DNA from: Odontocerum albicorne
Taxonomy: Eukaryota > Arthropoda > Insecta > Trichoptera > Odontoceridae
Reading direction: 5' to 3'
Length of the DNA stretch: 64,000 nt
Assembly (NCBI GenBank): GCA_949825065.1
Contig: OX463852.1
Span: 14,174,127-14,238,126, forward strand
Part shown: one piece after another, positions 61,901-64,000 of the stretch
Position numbering within the stretch: position 1 is the first letter of the stretch
Layout of the letters: every line of letters starts with the position of its first letter
Made by a program: the position numbers and the translations under genes
The notes under the pieces: model-generated
Told to the model about the DNA's origin: nothing
Database searches by the model: none
What the model saw: only the letters and a program-made list of their open reading frames with translations

Positions 61901-63160
61901 TTGGGTGTACAAATTAGTTCGGTCCGTTTTTTGTGTTCAAAAATGCATTTATTTCTAATTAAAATGAATGAACAGATCAATTAAAGTATTGTCCATCACT
62001 GACTACTACTTTTTCCCATCTCTCAGGCAATTTTCGAATTCCATCTCGAAAAAATGACTAGTCTTTTGAGGCGATTCAAATTTGGAGCCAATTTTCAGTT
62101 TCTACGAAAGAAGTGAACCGGTGACCTGCCAAATCGTGCTGCATCCTTCGGAACAACCAGTAATCAGAAGGAGCAATGTCTGGGGAATACGGCGAGTGCG
62201 GTAAAACATCCCATTTGAGTGTTTCCAAATATTTTTTTACGAATTTTGCGACATGAGGCCGAGCGTTGTCATGAAGAAGAATAACTATCATGTCTTTGCT
62301 CGTATTCCGGCCGTTTTTCTTGCAATGCACGCTCAAATGAATTAATTGTAGCCGATACCGATCGCCCCCGTAATGGAATCGCCAGGTTTCAGCACCTCAT
62401 AGTAAACAACACCCCTTTGGTCCCACCAGATACAGAGCATGATCTTCGAACCATGTACGAGTATGTTCGGTTTTGGTGTTGATGTTGAGGTCGATGGCAA
62501 CGATTGACCGGGCTTAGCGTAGTATTTTTTCTTCTCGGGGTTGTCAATCCGATGCAAAAAACCTTTTCTTTGTTGCCTTTGAATCAGCTGCTCGCAAGTG
62601 AAAAATCACCTTTCAACGTCTCTCGGTTTCAGTTCATAAAGCACCCAATTTCCTTGTTTTTGAATCATTCCCATGGCTCTCAATCGTACGGAAACGGCTT
62701 GTTGAGTCACTCCCAATGATTCTGCAAGCTCCTCTTGCGTTTGATTCTGCAAGCTCCTCTTGCATCTTCTTCGAGTAATGCCTTTCTTTGTCCTCGAATT
62801 TTTTTGGCTGTCCAGAGCGAGGCTTATCTTCGACGCTGAAATCTCCATCCTTGAAACGTCGAAACCATTCCCTACATGATTTATCAGTTGAAGCAGCGTC
62901 ACCATAAACTTCGACAAGCATTCGATGAGCTTCAGTTGCACTTTTCTTCCAATTAAAGTAGAAAATTAAAACCTCCCGCAAATGTTGCTTGGTTAACACA
63001 AAATTCGACATTTTCAACACTGTACAAAACAAGGTTTTTGCATGAAACTCAAAGCGATATAAACTGAATATTATTGGCAGATGTATAACCTCTCTGAAAC
63101 CGCCAAAATCAGCATTCATAACATCTTTTGGAAACGGACCGAACTAATTTGTACTCCCAA
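61901..63160 (-). mobile_element. Mariner, fifth lineage, full length but broken
   Basis: Ends TTGGGTGTACAAATTAGTTC and, reversed, TTGGGAGTACAAATTAGTTC with TA at both borders (61899-61900 and 63161-63162). Minus-strand transposase pieces: MSNFVLTKQHLREVLIFYFN (start near 63010), EWFRRFKDGDFSVEDKPRSG, ESLGVTQQAVSVRLRAMGMI, WDQRGVVYYEVLKPGD, HDNARPHVAK and IAPSDYW (D,D34D). The frame is broken in several places, one caused by a 25-bp tandem duplication at 62718-62763. The first-Asp TGDEKW block is missing from its expected position. Confidence 0.88.
62076..62336 (-). pseudogene. Mariner transposase fragment with second and third Asp
   Basis: 86 codons including [20 protein letters not shown] and SPDIAPSDYWLFRRM. 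Other parts of the protein lie at 62342-62557, 62606-62941 and 62634-63119 in different frames. Confidence 0.8.
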
Positions 63161-63163
63161 TAG

Positions 63164-63399
63164 TTAAATGAAAGAACTCCCATTACTGAGAAAACTCGAA
63201 ATGCTTTCTTTAAAAACATTCTCGGAGCTGTTGAAGATGTCAATATCCGAGGCTTTATTCAAAATGGACAGCCGGAAAAGCACTTGAAACGTTAGTTCTA
63301 CTATTGCAAATCTAAACGGGTCAATATTTTTGTACCTCGAATAGTTGTCAGGAACATTAAACCTTATTTTTTCCAACATAGTTGTATTAGGACTAAGTG
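63164..63399. other. Unassigned DNA between two mobile elements
   Basis: May be the upstream part of the retrotransposon end at 63400; no motif was recognised. Confidence 0.3.
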
Positions 63400-63545
63400 A
63401 ATGGATTTTTAAACGGAGTAACCGAAGGAACTGTATGAGATGTTTGAAAGTAAGAAAGGCGAAGTGCGCTTTGATAGGAAAATTTAGCATTCTGTCCTCT
63501 CTATCTACCAAACAGGGAAATGGCGTGATAGTGTATGTATGCAAA
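63400..63545 (+). mobile_element. Non-LTR retrotransposon 3' end
   Basis: Plus strand NRRNCMRCLKVRKAKCALIG and ILSSLSTKQGNGVIVYVC, the same C-terminal block as 8155-8325, ending 'ggcgtgatagtgtatgtatg'. Confidence 0.6.
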
Positions 63546-63829
63546 ACAATTTAGACTTTTTCGTTGTTAAGACTACGAAAGTTAATAAAAAAACAATGAG
63601 ATTTTTTAAATCTTGCAGGCTGTTTGTTTTTGATTGAGCACATCTTTTTTATTTACGTTGGGGACACTATCTGTGATGTACATATCAATTTTCAGCCATA
63701 TTCAATAGGCAGTTTGTGTTTAATAGTCAAATATTCACAGTGAATTTTGGCACATTTGCGATTTTTTAAGGTTTTACGCCATTTGCATGAGGCAATCTGA
63801 AGAAAATGATCATAATTGTAGGCAAACAA

Positions 63830-64000
63830 CTCCTGGATTTTACACCACGATAATGCACCGGCTCACATTTCACCACTAATTTTTGATAAATTTTTGGCTA
63901 AAATCAACACCATCCGTGATGCCGCAGCCGTATTTACCAAACATAGCCCCGTGCGACTTTTTCCTGTTCCCGAAAATGAAGAGGATATTGAAAGGATATT
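63830..64000 (+). mobile_element. Mariner relic cut by the window edge
   Basis: Frames read WILHHDNAPAHISPLIFDKF (second Asp) and then, shifted, QPYLPNIAPCDFFLFPKMKR (third Asp, in the PCDFFLF context). This is a mariner lineage not otherwise seen in the window. Confidence 0.65.

Noticed and set aside
63164..63544. 126-codon minus-strand frame
   Set aside because: Antisense to the plus-strand NRRNCMR retrotransposon end; no domain seen.
1..64000. Endogenous viral or LTR-retrotransposon sequence
   Set aside because: No protease, integrase, envelope-like or LTR structure was recognised anywhere in the window; all reverse transcriptase traces are of non-LTR type.

Overview
This window is nuclear DNA from an insect. 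It is AT-rich, its genes are split by spliceosomal introns, and most of it is transposon debris. The best-recognised gene, GDP-mannose 4,6-dehydratase, is an ordinary animal copy. The repeats (tRNA-headed SINEs with AATAAA-rich tails, non-LTR retrotransposon 3' ends coding for a WFGHVERM-type motif, a 'cttgcggggt' SINE motif) resemble those I know from Lepidoptera. The order is inference only.

Layout. 1-25 kb has no convincing host gene. It holds four SINE families, many 3' fragments of non-LTR elements, a palindromic MITE (884-1060), a truncated mariner (13.5-14.3 kb), a decayed Tigger/pogo-like element with clear ends (14782-16712), a pogo-like MITE (17638-18007) and several tandem repeats. 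25304-26992 encodes a secreted, cysteine-free, acidic protein of 562 residues that I do not recognise. 27.4-31.7 kb is again mobile DNA, including a mariner whose two ends are long inverted copies of each other. 32438-43890 is the six-exon gene for GDP-mannose 4,6-dehydratase, complete at 356 residues. Its introns hold a 1.3-kb mariner, a Tc1/mariner-type MITE, a TTAA-flanked element, a mauritiana-type mariner and a deleted mariner. A convergent minus-strand gene of unknown function ends at 44411. 45.6-47.6 kb is a broken R1-clade non-LTR element. 49.4-50.6 kb is an irritans-type mariner. 51659-51947 is a hAT-type MITE with an 8-bp target duplication.

57-61 kb contains last exons of up to three further unidentified genes (57059-57386 minus, 59517-59770 plus, 61023-61252 minus), separated by a second TTAA element. 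The window ends with a fifth mariner lineage (61901-63160), another retrotransposon 3' end and a mariner fragment cut by the window edge.

The genes do not form a pathway. GMD makes GDP-4-keto-6-deoxymannose for GDP-fucose synthesis; the rest are unrelated neighbours. I found no CRISPR array, rRNA gene or convincing functional tRNA, and no clearly new enzymatic system. The most informative oddities are the fold-back mariner, mariner copies sharing one deletion breakpoint, a perfect 22-bp hairpin inside a mariner, 14 dispersed copies of TACGAGTAT, and the four host-like terminal exons I could not name.
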